Shown in pieces: positions 1-6,863 of a stretch of 10,321 nt of DNA. The stretch comes from Thioalkalivibrio sp. (GTDB lineage Bacteria > Pseudomonadota > Gammaproteobacteria > Ectothiorhodospirales > Ectothiorhodospiraceae). Under the pieces are notes generated by a model that saw only the letters and a program-made list of their open reading frames with translations, was not told the DNA's origin and ran no database searches. The position numbers were made by a program, and so were the translations under genes. The DNA lies in the NCBI GenBank assembly GCA_018224485.1, contig JAGTVE010000099.1, positions 1 to 10,321 on the forward strand, in the 5' to 3' direction. Numbering within the stretch: position 1 is the first letter of the stretch; every line of letters starts with the position of its first letter.

Positions 1-2798
1 CGACCATAGTCCGTCGGCGACAGGCGGGCCCGCAGCCCGGGCAGGGACCGGCCACGCCAGCGCAGGCTGTCCCGAACCTCGATCTCGGCCCGGTGCAAGC
101 GCAGACCGTCGGCGGTACCGTCCAAGGAGTCCGCGGGTGCCAGCGATTGCACCAGCCGCTGCCACGCCTCCGCATCGGGAGACTCCAGGCGGGCATGCAG
201 GTCCATGCCATGCTCGGGTAGCGGTGGGATCTCGGGATGCGGCCGGCCCAGCGCGATCGCGACCGCTTGCACCGTCCCCGGCTCGAGCGCCTCACCGGGG
301 GCGACTCGCACACGGGCCGCAAGCACGCCGTCGAAATCGACCCGGCCCCTAACCTCCTGCGGCGGATCCAGGGGCCACACGATCCGGATCGGACGCCGGG
401 TGCCCCTCGTCTTGGCCAGAGGGGCAGGCCAGTCGAGTTCGACACCCTCCAGATCCGAGGACAGCTCCAGCCACGAATCGCCGCCGGCGTCGATCACGAT
501 ATCGGCCTCCCAGGTTGCCATGCCCCGGACCGAGTCCAGGAGGGCATGCCGATCGCCGATCCAGGGGCCCAGGGGCTGGGGTCCGCGCGCACGGATCAGG
601 GTGCGCTGGCCGCGGGCATCCCGTTGCAGATCCAGCACCACCCGTTCGTCATGAACCTGCGCAGTGATGCCCTGCCCGCGGATGCCGTTCTCGGGATCGA
701 ATCCCACCTCGCCCTCGATCCCGGCCAGCCGGATACCGGATTCCGGCAGTTCCAGCACTCCGTCGCGCAGGCTCAAACTGCCGGAAACCCGAACCCGTTC
801 AGCCGCCTTGCGGTGCAGCGCAATCCGCAGCGCCAGATCCAGTTCGCTGGCGCCTTCGGGCTGTACGCCGGCGAGAACGGGCCCGAACCCGGTTGCGATG
901 CCGGCACGCTCCAGATAGACCCTGAGATCGTCTGGGGTCCCGCGTGCCTGCCCTCGGATCTCCAGTTCGGGCTCACGCAGCATGTTGGCGACGGTGACCT
1001 CGGTGTCGCTGACCTCGGAATCCAGGATCCGTCCCGCGATCTGCTCCGCGCGGAACTCCGCATTGTGGAAGACCACGGTTCCCGACAGCCCGCGTGCCTC
1101 GGGCCAGCCAGGACGGTAGTCCAGCAGTCCCTGCTCGACGGAGGCCCGGAGGTGGAACAGGCCCTCGCCATTCTCGAACGGGAAGTCGGCAGGATTGCCG
1201 CGCAACACCATGCCGCCCCCGGTGACCGTGGCCTCCCGGATGCTCTCGACCAGCCAGCGATAGGTGTTCGCCGGAAGCCGGTGCACCGGCAGGTACCGGG
1301 CCACCTGCCGTCCGTCCGCGCGCAGGATGTTCAGCGCCAGGTCGAGGTGCGGGTCCGTACCCAATTCGATGCGGCCACGGCCCTCCACTGCCGCGTCCTC
1401 GTTCGCGAGTCTGAAAGCGCCGACGTCGAGACCCCAGCCCTCGGGCCGCCGTTCCACACCGACACGGGCGTGCAGACCGTCGGCCCACAGCGGGTCCGCG
1501 AAGAGCGCTGGCATCGCCAACCCGAGTCCAGTGCTGTCCAGTGCCAACTCCCCCCGATCGCCGCGCCACTGCACCGAGACATCGAGCCCGCTGAAGGCCG
1601 GCATCGCGCCGACCGCATCGGCGGTCAGACCACGCAGCAGCGCATCCGCGACATTCACGCGCCAGCCCTCGTCCCCGCGTTCCAGTTCCATGTAGAGGGA
1701 ATCCAGCCGTCCTCCCGGATCCAATGCGACGAGGCGGTCCAGGTCGTGCATCCCGGGCAGCCGCACGGCAGCGGCCGGACGTGCGAGCCTGCGCACGTCG
1801 ATGCCGGCAGCGGCCACGGTAATCCGGTGCGCAGTCCGATCGGGGGCATTGACGTGGTATTCCAGGCGCAGATCCCCGGCACCCGGGGTGGTGGCGGACC
1901 AGTGGGACTCGCTGCGCGAGCCGCGCCGGCGCCACTGGAACCGGTGTCCGAGTACCTGGACCCGCGGAGAGAGTTCCGCGGCATGAATGAAACGGGTCTG
2001 GTGCTCGCCCTGAAGGCGCCGCACGCGACCATCTTCCAGGTCGGCCCACAGACGCACCGAGCTCATACCCGAAGGGCCTCCCTCCAGCCATCCGCTCGCG
2101 CGGGTCCAGTACTGAAGCTGGAGGTCCTCGGCCTCCAGATAGAACTCGATCCGATCCGGCCCCGCGGGCGGGATCGCGATGCCAACGTACACCGGCCCGC
2201 CGGCCTCCGGAAGCAGGCTGCCGGTGCCAGCCAGGCGCAGACCGGCTGCGTCCGCCTGCAGACCCACGCGGTCGATGAAGAGCCCGGTCTGGACGCCGGT
2301 GATTGCATCCTCCCAGTGCAGTGAGCCGTCACTGATCTCGAGGCGTTCCATGCCGGCAAAGTGCCGCCTCCAGTCAATGGCCATGGACCGGTCACCGCCG
2401 AAATGCCAGCCGTGCACGTCCCAGCTGCCGTCGGCCTTGCGGGTGACATGCAGATCGACGCCGGCGAGCCTCGCCTTGCGCAGCACCGGCGCGCGCGCGT
2501 GGAGGCTGCGCACCGGATCCAGGCTCACCCCAAGCTCCTGCGCCACCAGCGGAGCGGTGTCGGCGCCGATGATCCGCACGTCGTGCGCCACCAGCTCCGG
2601 CACCCACCCCGACCAGCCGAGCTGCAGCGACTCGAGCTGCACCTCCCGATCGATGATCGCGCCGACGCGCTGCTCCACCTGGGTGGCCAGGCCCGCCCAG
2701 TGCGGCAGCAGCAGTCGCAGGGCGAGCAGGAGCAGCACCAGCAGCGCGAGAACCACGGCCAGCGCGGCGAGGCCATGGCGCAGACTCCGGCGGATCAT
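1..2798 (-). CDS. yhdP: YhdP family AsmA-like envelope lipid-transport protein (3' end cut off by window edge)
   Basis: The reading frame is open from an ATG at 2798 to the left edge, giving 932 codons without a stop. E. coli YhdP is about 1266 residues, so roughly the last quarter lies outside. Residues about 10-31 form one strongly hydrophobic N-terminal membrane anchor (LAALAVVLALLVLLLLALRL). It is followed by HWAGLATQVEQRVGAIIDRE and LESLQLGWSGWVPELVAHDV, the typical start of YhdP/TIGR02099 proteins. The rest is a long beta-rich, repeat-like periplasmic region (for example VARYLPVHRLPANTYRWLVE near the middle). In the family, YhdP is an AsmA-like bridge protein anchored in the inner membrane and involved in phospholipid movement to the outer membrane. 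It lies 105 bases downstream of rng, as in E. coli. No clear Shine-Dalgarno sequence precedes the ATG. Family assignment is firm; activity is inferred from homologues. Confidence 0.9.
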   Translation of the reverse strand, partial: MIRRSLRHGLAALAVVLALLVLLLLALRLLLPHWAGLATQVEQRVGAIIDREVQLESLQLGWSGWVPELVAHDVRIIGADTAPLVAQELGVSLDPVRSLHARAPVLRKARLAGVDLHVTRKADGSWDVHGWHFGGDRSMAIDWRRHFAGMERLEISDGSLHWEDAITGVQTGLFIDRVGLQADAAGLRLAGTGSLLPEAGGPVYVGIAIPPAGPDRIEFYLEAEDLQLQYWTRASGWLEGGPSGMSSVRLWADLEDGRVRRLQGEHQTRFIHAAELSPRVQVLGHRFQWRRRGSRSESHWSATTPGAGDLRLEYHVNAPDRTAHRITVAAAGIDVRRLARPAAAVRLPGMHDLDRLVALDPGGRLDSLYMELERGDEGWRVNVADALLRGLTADAVGAMPAFSGLDVSVQWRGDRGELALDSTGLGLAMPALFADPLWADGLHARVGVERRPEGWGLDVGAFRLANEDAAVEGRGRIELGTDPHLDLALNILRADGRQVARYLPVHRLPANTYRWLVESIREATVTGGGMVLRGNPADFPFENGEGLFHLRASVEQGLLDYRPGWPEARGLSGTVVFHNAEFRAEQIAGRILDSEVSDTEVTVANMLREPELEIRGQARGTPDDLRVYLERAGIATGFGPVLAGVQPEGASELDLALRIALHRKAAERVRVSGSLSLRDGVLELPESGIRLAGIEGEVGFDPENGIRGQGITAQVHDERVVLDLQRDARGQRTLIRARGPQPLGPWIGDRHALLDSVRGMATWEADIVIDAGGDSWLELSSDLEGVELDWPAPLAKTRGTRRPIRIVWPLDPPQEVRGRVDFDGVLAARVRVAPGEALEPGTVQAVAIALGRPHPEIPPLPEHGMDLHARLESPDAEAWQRLVQSLAPADSLDGTADGLRLHRAEIEVRDSLRWRGRSLPGLRARLSPTDYG

Positions 2799-2903
2799 CG
2801 CGTCACGTCCGCAGGACGGGTCGCCGCGCGGGCGAACGCCGGCATCGCGGGAATGGCGGCTACGGGGTGACCAGCGATCATTCGGCTTCGGGGTGCGTCC
2901 TGG

Positions 2904-4388
2904 TCAGATGAACACGACGTCGAACTGCTCCTGCTGGTAGAGGATCTCCACCTGGAAGCGGATCGGCACGCCGACGAACTCCTGGAGCTCGGCAAGGCTG
3001 GAAGACTCCTCGTCCAGTAACAGGTCAATCACGCTCTGCGAGGCCAGTACCCGGAGCTCCCGCGCATCGTACTGGCGGGTCTCGCGCAGGATCTCCCGGA
3101 ACAGCTCGTAGCAGACGGTCTCGGCCGACTTCAGATAGCCGCGCCCGCCACAGGTCGGACAGGGCTCGCAGAGCAGGTGCTCGAGGCTCTCGCGGGTACG
3201 CTTGCGGGTCATCTCGACCAGCCCCAGCGGCGAGACATCGCAGATCTGGCACTTCGCATGATCGCGTTCCAGCGCCCGGTCCAGCGCCCGCAGCACCTGC
3301 CGCTTGTGCTCCTCGTCCTGCATGTCGATGAAGTCGATGATGATGATACCGCCGAGATTGCGCAGCCGCAGCTGCCGGCCGATCGCCTGCGCGGCCTCGA
3401 GGTTGGTCTTGAAGATCGTCTCCTCGAGGTTGCGATGGCCGACGAAGCCACCGGTATTGATGTCCACCGTGGTCATGGCCTCGGTCTGGTCGAAGATCAG
3501 ATACCCGCCGGACTTGAGTTCGACCTTTCGCTCCAGGGCGCGCTGGATCTCCCCCTCGACGTTGAAGAGTTCGAAGATCGGGCGTTCGCCGGGATAGTGC
3601 TCGATGCGGTCGGTCAGTTCCGGGATGTAGCGCTCTGCGAACTCGCGGACACGCTGCCAGGTCTCGCGCGAGTCGATCCGCACCCGCTCCAGGTCCACAC
3701 CCACCATGTCGCGGATGATGCGCAGCACCAACGGCAGATCGGCGTGGATCTCCTGTCCGGTCGGGCAATTCGCCGCGTTCTCCTGCAGGGTGTCCCACAG
3801 CTTCTTCAGAAACAGCACGTCCTTCCGCAGCGCGGCATCGTCTGCAAGCTCGGCCGCGGTGCGCACGATGAAGCCGTGCTCCGGGGCCAGTTCCCCGCGC
3901 AGCGCCTCCATCGTCTCGCGCAGGCGACTGCGGGTGGCATCGTCCTCGATGCGGGTGCTGATCCCGATAGTACCCTGGTTCGGCATCAGTACCAGATGCC
4001 GTGACGGGACCGTGACGTAGGTGGTCAGGCGAGCGCCCTTGGTTCCGAGCGGGTCCTTGATCACCTGGACCAGCAGTTCCTGGCCCTCTCGCAGCAGCTG
4101 GCTGATCGATTCGTTGCGCCGTGGCGACTCGCCGTTGTTGCAGAGCTCCTCGCGCTCCACCGGCGCGACGTCCGAGGCATGCAGGAAGGCGGTCCGCTCG
4201 AGGCCGATATCAACGAAGGCCGCATCCATGCCCGGAAGCACCCGGCACACGGTACCCTTGTAGATGCTGCCAACCAGCCCGCGGCGCCGGGTCCGCTCCA
4301 GGTGGAGCTCGGTCAGTATGCCGTTCTCCACGAGCGCAACCCGGCTCTCCTGCGGGGTGATGTTCATCAACAGTTCCGTGCCGGTCAT
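2904..4388 (-). CDS. rng: Ribonuclease G
   Basis: This 494-residue protein matches RNase G (489 in E. coli), an endoribonuclease of the RNase E/G family that matures the 16S rRNA 5' end and decays some mRNAs. The start MTGTELL at 4388 aligns with known RNase G N-termini and follows GAGAGGA; the frame stays open 14 codons further up but that part looks non-coding. An S1-like segment (about 35-125) contains GMDAAFVDIGLERTAFLHAS. The 5'-sensor pair is R176-T177 (FIVRTAAE). The DNase-I-like catalytic domain has D309 (TTVDINTGG) and D352 (IIIDFIDM), 43 residues apart as in RNase E. The zinc-link CPTC is at C410/C413. The long C-terminal scaffold of RNase E is absent, which separates G from E. All key residues are intact. 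A leader of about 190 bases contains a hairpin, and yhdP follows downstream. Confidence 0.96.
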   Translation of the reverse strand: MTGTELLMNITPQESRVALVENGILTELHLERTRRRGLVGSIYKGTVCRVLPGMDAAFVDIGLERTAFLHASDVAPVEREELCNNGESPRRNESISQLLREGQELLVQVIKDPLGTKGARLTTYVTVPSRHLVLMPNQGTIGISTRIEDDATRSRLRETMEALRGELAPEHGFIVRTAAELADDAALRKDVLFLKKLWDTLQENAANCPTGQEIHADLPLVLRIIRDMVGVDLERVRIDSRETWQRVREFAERYIPELTDRIEHYPGERPIFELFNVEGEIQRALERKVELKSGGYLIFDQTEAMTTVDINTGGFVGHRNLEETIFKTNLEAAQAIGRQLRLRNLGGIIIIDFIDMQDEEHKRQVLRALDRALERDHAKCQICDVSPLGLVEMTRKRTRESLEHLLCEPCPTCGGRGYLKSAETVCYELFREILRETRQYDARELRVLASQSVIDLLLDEESSSLAELQEFVGVPIRFQVEILYQQEQFDVVFI

Positions 4389-4438
4389 GCATCCTCTCTT
4401 GTACTGAATCCGTGCCTCCTGCCGGCGCACGGCCCGCG

Positions 4439-4457
4439 GATCGCGCTGCGCGCGATC
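4439..4457 (-). promoter_or_regulatory. Perfect 8-bp hairpin in the rng leader
   Basis: GATCGCGC (4439-4446), the 3-base loop TGC and GCGCGATC (4450-4457) form a perfect inverted repeat. It lies about 50 bases upstream of the RNase G start codon, between the preceding terminator and rng. There is no T-run after it on either strand, so it does not look like a terminator. If transcribed, it would sit in the rng 5' untranslated region. A regulatory role is only inferred. Confidence 0.35.
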
Positions 4458-4475
4458 GCCACCTCCGCGGTCATG

Positions 4476-4504
4476 GCAATACGCGCCACCCCCGACGATG
4501 AAAA
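4476..4504 (-). promoter_or_regulatory. Weak candidate promoter for rng
   Basis: On the minus strand, TTTTCA (4504-4499) and TATTGC (4481-4476) are separated by 17 bases. They resemble -35 and -10 boxes only in part (4/6 and 3/6). The site begins in the T-run of the upstream terminator, and transcription from it would include the 4439-4457 hairpin in the leader. A promoter is expected in this gap because the terminator separates rng from the upstream genes, but this exact site is uncertain. Confidence 0.22.
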
Positions 4505-4532
4505 CCCCCCTCCCCCGCGTGCGGGGGAGGGG
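4501..4532 (-). terminator. Rho-independent terminator after the PerM-like gene
   Basis: CCCCTCCCCCGC (4507-4518) and GCGGGGGAGGGG (4521-4532) form a perfect, very GC-rich stem with a tiny loop. Read on the minus strand, the stem is followed by GG and then TTTT. It lies about 50 bases after the stop codon of the PerM-like gene and before rng, in the right place to end the upstream cassette. The opposite strand has no T-run. Stems of this C/G-run type can also be dispersed genomic repeats. Confidence 0.7.
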
Positions 4533-4582
4533 AGAAATGCCGGACCTTCATGCTAACCGATCATCCTCCGGCCTCGCGGCCG

Positions 4583-5725
4583 TCAGGCAGTGGTCGGGCC
4601 TGCCGGAGTCCCCGGCCGTTCCTCCCCGCCCTCCGCATTCTGCACGGCCGCGTCTTCCCGGGCCGGACCATCGTCCCGAAAGTGGCGTGGCCACGACTTC
4701 AGCACCGCGTGCACGAGTGTGGCCAGCGGGATCGCGAAGAACACGCCCCACAGGCCCCAGATGCCACCAAAGATGAACACCGCCGCAATGATCGCCACCG
4801 GGTGCAGGTTGACGACCTCGGAGAACAGCAGTGGCACCAGGACGTTGCCATCCACGAACTGGATCACCCCGTAGGCGATCAGCACCCAGACGAACTCGGT
4901 GGACAGGCCGAACTGGAAGTAGGCGACCAGAGCCACCGGGATGGTGACGACGGCGGCTCCGATATACGGGATGATCACCGAGATCCCGACCATGAACGAC
5001 AGCAGCACGGCGTACTGCAGCCCGAACCAGTGGAAGACGATGAAACTCACCGCCCACACCAGCAGGATCTCGATGAACTTGCCGCGCACGTAGCTGGCGA
5101 TCTTCATGTTCACCTCGTTCCACACCTGGCTCGCCAGGCGCCGGTCCCGGGGCATGAAACCCATGAACCAGTTGAGGATCGTGTCGCGGTCCTTCAGCAT
5201 GAAGAAGACCATCAGCGGGATTACGATCAGATAGATCACCACTGTGATCAGGTGCTGCGCCGAGGCCAGGGAGACCTTCACCACCTGCTGGCCGAACACG
5301 GTCGCCTCCGTGCGGATCGCGCCCATGATCTCGAAGACCTGCTCCTCCGAGATGATCTGCGGGTAGCGCTCGGGCAGTTGCAGCAGCAGCGCCTGACCCT
5401 GGGAGATCATCACCGGCAGTTCGCGGACCAGCTGCGTGACCTGCTGGGACATCAGCGGCACCAGTCCGAAGAGCGCCGCCGCGACCAGCGCGAAGAAGCA
5501 GGCCATCACGATGATCACCGCCGCCAGCCGCGGGAGCCGGAGCCGCACCAGCTTGCTCACGGCGCCCTCCAGCAGATAGGCGATGATCAGGCTGGCGAGC
5601 AGCGGGGCGAGGATGCGCCCGGCAAAGACCACCAGCAGAAAGCCGGCCAGCAGCAGAAGCGCAAGGATCACCACCTGCGGGTCGGTGAAATGCCGCTCGT
5701 ACCAACGCCGCAGGACTTCGATCAT
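4583..5725 (-). CDS. PerM/AI-2E transporter family inner-membrane protein
   Basis: This 380-residue protein belongs to the PerM/YdiK/YhhT/TqsA (AI-2E_transport) family of multi-pass inner-membrane proteins. It has hydrophobic segments near residues 18-36, 38-53, 67-90, 158-177, 217-260 and 275-340. The soluble loop at about 91-157 is the usual amphipathic region between helices 3 and 4. Family signatures are PYIGA (253-257), FVDGNVLVPLLFSEVVNLHP (290-309) and GGIWGLWGVFFAIPLATLVHA near the end (from 320). The polar tail after 345 is rich in E, G and P and likely cytoplasmic. Family members are described as exporters or permeases of small molecules or ions, and the substrate here cannot be read from sequence. 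Its ATG overlaps the TGA of the upstream small gene (ATGA), so translation is probably coupled. A strong terminator follows. It is not in the perM-bepA context known from E. coli. Confidence 0.88.
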   Translation of the reverse strand: MIEVLRRWYERHFTDPQVVILALLLLAGFLLVVFAGRILAPLLASLIIAYLLEGAVSKLVRLRLPRLAAVIIVMACFFALVAAALFGLVPLMSQQVTQLVRELPVMISQGQALLLQLPERYPQIISEEQVFEIMGAIRTEATVFGQQVVKVSLASAQHLITVVIYLIVIPLMVFFMLKDRDTILNWFMGFMPRDRRLASQVWNEVNMKIASYVRGKFIEILLVWAVSFIVFHWFGLQYAVLLSFMVGISVIIPYIGAAVVTIPVALVAYFQFGLSTEFVWVLIAYGVIQFVDGNVLVPLLFSEVVNLHPVAIIAAVFIFGGIWGLWGVFFAIPLATLVHAVLKSWPRHFRDDGPAREDAAVQNAEGGEERPGTPAGPTTA

Positions 5726-6108
5726 GAGGACGAACGCACCTTCTCGTAATGGCGCGCAAAGACTACCTCGAGTTCGTCGATCACCTCGACGGCCGACCGG
5801 CCCTGCATCACGTGCTGGGCCATCAGCGCCGAGGTCTCGTTCAGCAGCGGACCCCGTTCCAGCATGTGATAGGTCTCGGAAAGCCGGCGCATTGCCTTGA
5901 TGACCGATTCCTGCTCCGGACGCGGGATCTCCTTCGGCCCCGGCAGCGGGGCCCCCTCGCCCTCCGGGACCTGGGCGAGCAGGAACTCGGCGAACTGCAG
6001 CAGGGTGCGCTGCTGCTCCTGCGGCAGCCTGCCCACGATCTCGGCGAGGCGCCGTGACGGGTCACCGGCCTTGCCGCCGCCCGCCTTCTTGCCGAGCGCC
6101 ATGTTCAT
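5722..6108 (-). CDS. Conserved-looking small protein of unknown function
   Basis: I do not recognise a named family. The ATG at 6108 gives 128 residues. A TTG at 6120 (adding four residues) overlaps the upstream TGA and has GGAG (6129-6132) eight bases before it, so it may be the true start. After a basic, glycine-rich N-terminus (KKAGGGKAG) comes RLAEIVGRLPQEQQRTLLQF, a helical stretch resembling the short LPxExxxxLLxFxEFLL motif of some small bacterial proteins. A proline-rich linker (about residues 48-65) leads to a second predicted helical block with ETYHMLERGPLLNETSALMA and a hydrophobic-acidic helix VIDELEVVFARHYEKVRSSS at the end. There is no signal peptide or membrane segment, so it is probably cytoplasmic. 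Position in the coupled LysR/amidotransferase-like/PerM cassette suggests it works with one of those proteins. Its reality as a gene is supported by stop/start overlaps on both sides. Confidence 0.75.
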   Translation of the reverse strand: MNMALGKKAGGGKAGDPSRRLAEIVGRLPQEQQRTLLQFAEFLLAQVPEGEGAPLPGPKEIPRPEQESVIKAMRRLSETYHMLERGPLLNETSALMAQHVMQGRSAVEVIDELEVVFARHYEKVRSSS

Positions 6109-6116
6109 CGGCGTGA

Positions 6117-6863
6117 TCAACTGTCCGTCTCCACCTTGAGGCTGAACACCGGCATCTTGCGCCGTTCCCGCATCAGCGAGAGCTCGGTAACGAGGCCAAC
6201 CACGACCTGGCTGGTCACCTCCTGCATCGCCTGCCATTCCATGCGCACCTCGCCGAGCAGTTCACCGATGTTCGGTGGCGGATTGTGGCGCGCCTCCATG
6301 ATGATATCTTCCAGCATGCCCGGTTTCATTTCCGGGCGGAACAGCAGACCGTAGGTCAGCTCGTCCGGCCGAACCGCGAGCCAGTCCCCATCGTCGTCCA
6401 CCACGGTCGGTTCGAGCCCCTCCGGCAGATCCACGCGGCCGTTCACCAGCACCAGCACGCGCCGGCCGTCGATCGCCTCCGCGAGCGCGTCGCCCTCCCC
6501 CGCCGGGGTCTTGTGCGCGGTGACGAACTCGGCGCGGTACATCGGATCGGCGTGGGCGGTTCCACCCGCCTGCAGGGCCACGAGCAGGCCGCCCATGCCC
6601 ACGCCGACCACGGGACGCTTCGAACGCCGGAATACGTCGATCAGCGCCAGCTCGTCCGACAGGTGCGGATTGTGTTCCTCGTCCGTGAGCGGCCACGCGC
6701 CTCCAAGCAGCCACAGTCCGTCGAACTGCGCCGCCGAACCCGGCATGTCCTGCCCCACGAAGGGGCGATGGTAGGAAAAGCCGATGTCGCGCTTTTCGAG
6801 CTGTGATTCTATCAGGCCGAGGAATTCGGAATAGGTGTGCTGTACCACGCAGTAGTTCTTCAT
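6117..6863 (-). CDS. Class I glutamine amidotransferase-like protein lacking catalytic residues (pseudoenzyme)
   Basis: The protein is 248 residues. The ATG at 6863 shares its A with the LysR stop (TGATG) and follows AAGGAG (6869-6874) at five bases. The fold is seen in DGLWLLGGAWPLTDEEHNPH (48-67), which matches the GATase1 LGGP region, and in RPVVGVGMGGLLVALQAGG (83-101), which matches the nucleophile elbow PVLGxCxGxQL. The Cys position is Gly89 and the usual Gln nearby is Leu93. The family's G-V-Q-F-H-P-E appears as GLLFRPE (172-178), so the catalytic His is Arg176 while Glu178 remains. An NGRVDLPEG segment (141-149) stands where related enzymes often have HGD. Glutaminase activity is therefore not expected. 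A C-terminal extension of about 60 residues (EMKPGMLEDIIMEARHNPPP, then a helical stretch) is not typical of the simple domain. A role as ligand-binding or partner protein in the cassette is inference. Confidence 0.82.
   Translation of the reverse strand: MKNYCVVQHTYSEFLGLIESQLEKRDIGFSYHRPFVGQDMPGSAAQFDGLWLLGGAWPLTDEEHNPHLSDELALIDVFRRSKRPVVGVGMGGLLVALQAGGTAHADPMYRAEFVTAHKTPAGEGDALAEAIDGRRVLVLVNGRVDLPEGLEPTVVDDDGDWLAVRPDELTYGLLFRPEMKPGMLEDIIMEARHNPPPNIGELLGEVRMEWQAMQEVTSQVVVGLVTELSLMRERRKMPVFSLKVETDS

Noticed and set aside
237..2324. 695-codon open frame on the plus strand
   Set aside because: It lies entirely opposite yhdP, whose product is clearly recognisable. The antisense frame is low-complexity, with no domain or good ribosome site, and is expected in GC-rich DNA.
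3177..4004. 275-codon plus-strand frame
   Set aside because: It is antisense to rng, where all catalytic motifs of RNase G are seen on the minus strand.
4550..5749. 399-codon plus-strand frame rich in His, Asp and Gln
   Set aside because: It is the exact antisense of the PerM-type gene. The H/D/Q/R-rich composition is what complementing hydrophobic codons produces.
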